Assembly (NCBI GenBank): GCA_021777635.1
Contig: JAJYDI010000001.1
Coordinates: 1 to 36,603 of the forward strand
From: Pseudomonadota bacterium
GTDB taxonomy: Bacteria; Pseudomonadota; Gammaproteobacteria; Xanthomonadales; Rhodanobacteraceae
DNA: 36,603 bases
Direction: 5' to 3'
Shown here: in pieces, positions 36,087 through 36,603 of the stretch
Layout: every line of letters begins with the position of its first letter
Position numbering within the stretch: position 1 is the stretch's first letter
Program-made: the position numbers and the translations under genes
The notes under the pieces: generated by a model
The model's input: only the letters and a program-made list of their open reading frames with translations
Databases searched by the model: none
Told to the model about the DNA's origin: nothing

Positions 36087-36603
36087 TCAAGGGACGGGGA
36101 AACGGGGCGCAGCGATCGCGTCGGACGGCCACGCCGTCTGCAGCAGCGCCGGCAGCGCATCGATGCGCGACAGCAGGGGCACGCCGAATTCGCGCGGGTC
36201 CCGGCCTCGCGTATAGCCGTAGGTCACGCAGACGGCGCGGCAATTCGCGGCACGCGCCGCGGCCACGTCGATCGGCGAATCGCCGACCATCAAGGCGGTC
36301 ATCGGCGCGATGCCGAGCTGTGCGCAGGCATGCAGCAGCGGCAGGGCCTGCGGCTTGCGCAGCGGCGTGCTGTCGCCGCCGACGATCACCGCGAACCGGT
36401 CGGCCACGCCGAGCGAACGCAGCAACGCCACGCTGAACGCGTGCGGCTTGTTGGTGACGACCGCCATCGGCAGGTCGAGATCATGCAACCGGCGCAGCCC
36501 GGATTCGACGCCGTCATACAGCCGCGAGTGCCGGCCATTGGCCTGCGCATAGGCATCGTCAAAGGCGCGATACGCCTGCTCGAGCAGCGGCTCCGCGGGT
36601 GGC
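36087..36603 (-). CDS. gph: Phosphoglycolate phosphatase, 5'-truncated
   Basis: The frame is open to the right edge, so the start and the first DxD motif are outside the window; about 171 C-terminal residues are seen. HAD motifs: [18 protein letters not shown] (motif II Thr), [15 protein letters not shown] with the motif III Lys, and [19 protein letters not shown] (motif IV GDSxxD). The cap region ([13 protein letters not shown]) precedes them. The Gly-Asp-Ser-Thr segment and overall spacing match Gph, which dephosphorylates 2-phosphoglycolate. A nearby TTG could be misread as a start at 36488, but homology continues upstream. Adjacent to fba on the same strand. Confidence 0.9.
   Translation of the reverse strand, partial: PPAEPLLEQAYRAFDDAYAQANGRHSRLYDGVESGLRRLHDLDLPMAVVTNKPHAFSVALLRSLGVADRFAVIVGGDSTPLRKPQALPLLHACAQLGIAPMTALMVGDSPIDVAAARAANCRAVCVTYGYTRGRDPREFGVPLLSRIDALPALLQTAWPSDAIAAPRFPVP

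Overview
The window is about 36.6 kb of very GC-rich chromosomal DNA, densely packed with bacterial genes. The gene set points to a gammaproteobacterium of the Xanthomonadales/Lysobacterales, probably close to the Rhodanobacteraceae. This is inferred from a chorismate mutase-prephenate dehydrogenase TyrA fusion, coaD next to a YfhL-type ferredoxin, a three-part pnt transhydrogenase, a DUF6491-like protein and a sigma/DUF3619/DUF3106 triad. No rRNA, phage, transposase, CRISPR or plasmid gene is visible. Most of the window is ordinary chromosome.

Left part (1-4.2 kb, + strand): the 3' end of a family 41 glycosyltransferase; an exported Hcp-fold protein behind a 15-bp palindrome; a low-GC patch (about 2.0-3.25 kb) with a methanethiol S-methyltransferase (MddA-like) and a DUF4242 protein separated by a strong hairpin; then a class I polyphosphate kinase 2.

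4.2-13.9 kb: a minus-strand operon (YihY membrane protein, TlpA-like thioredoxin, acylphosphatase) faces a plus-strand run of wrbA, DUF2069, an AidB-like acyl-CoA dehydrogenase and a one-domain asparaginase. sufT, with a clear intrinsic terminator, lies divergent to a large beta-propeller/Y_Y_Y/GGDEF diguanylate cyclase, which is followed by a small membrane protein.

13.9-20.7 kb: pntB and pntAB are separated from pntAA by an opposite-strand cassette encoding a sigma factor, a one-TM DUF3619 protein and a periplasmic DUF3106 protein built of exact 18-residue repeats. This cassette resembles a sigma/anti-sigma/periplasmic-sensor module and is the best candidate for an undescribed system here. 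A nitroreductase, a 5'-3' exonuclease-like protein and a NUDIX hydrolase follow with ATGA overlaps.

20.7-28.7 kb: on the minus strand, rsmD-coaD-lipoprotein-ferredoxin and then MBL hydrolase-TMEM43-MAPEG. Divergent from rsmD is ftsY - AsmA-like - mutY - yggX.

28.7-36.6 kb: a DUF6491-like secreted protein, a tRNA-Phe gene with a near-consensus promoter and a downstream hairpin, two exported proteins of unknown function, an APC permease divergent from tyrA, and a minus-strand group with a 5'-truncated phosphoglycolate phosphatase, class II fructose-bisphosphate aldolase and a thioredoxin-fold protein. Large open frames antisense to these genes are GC-driven shadows and are not annotated.
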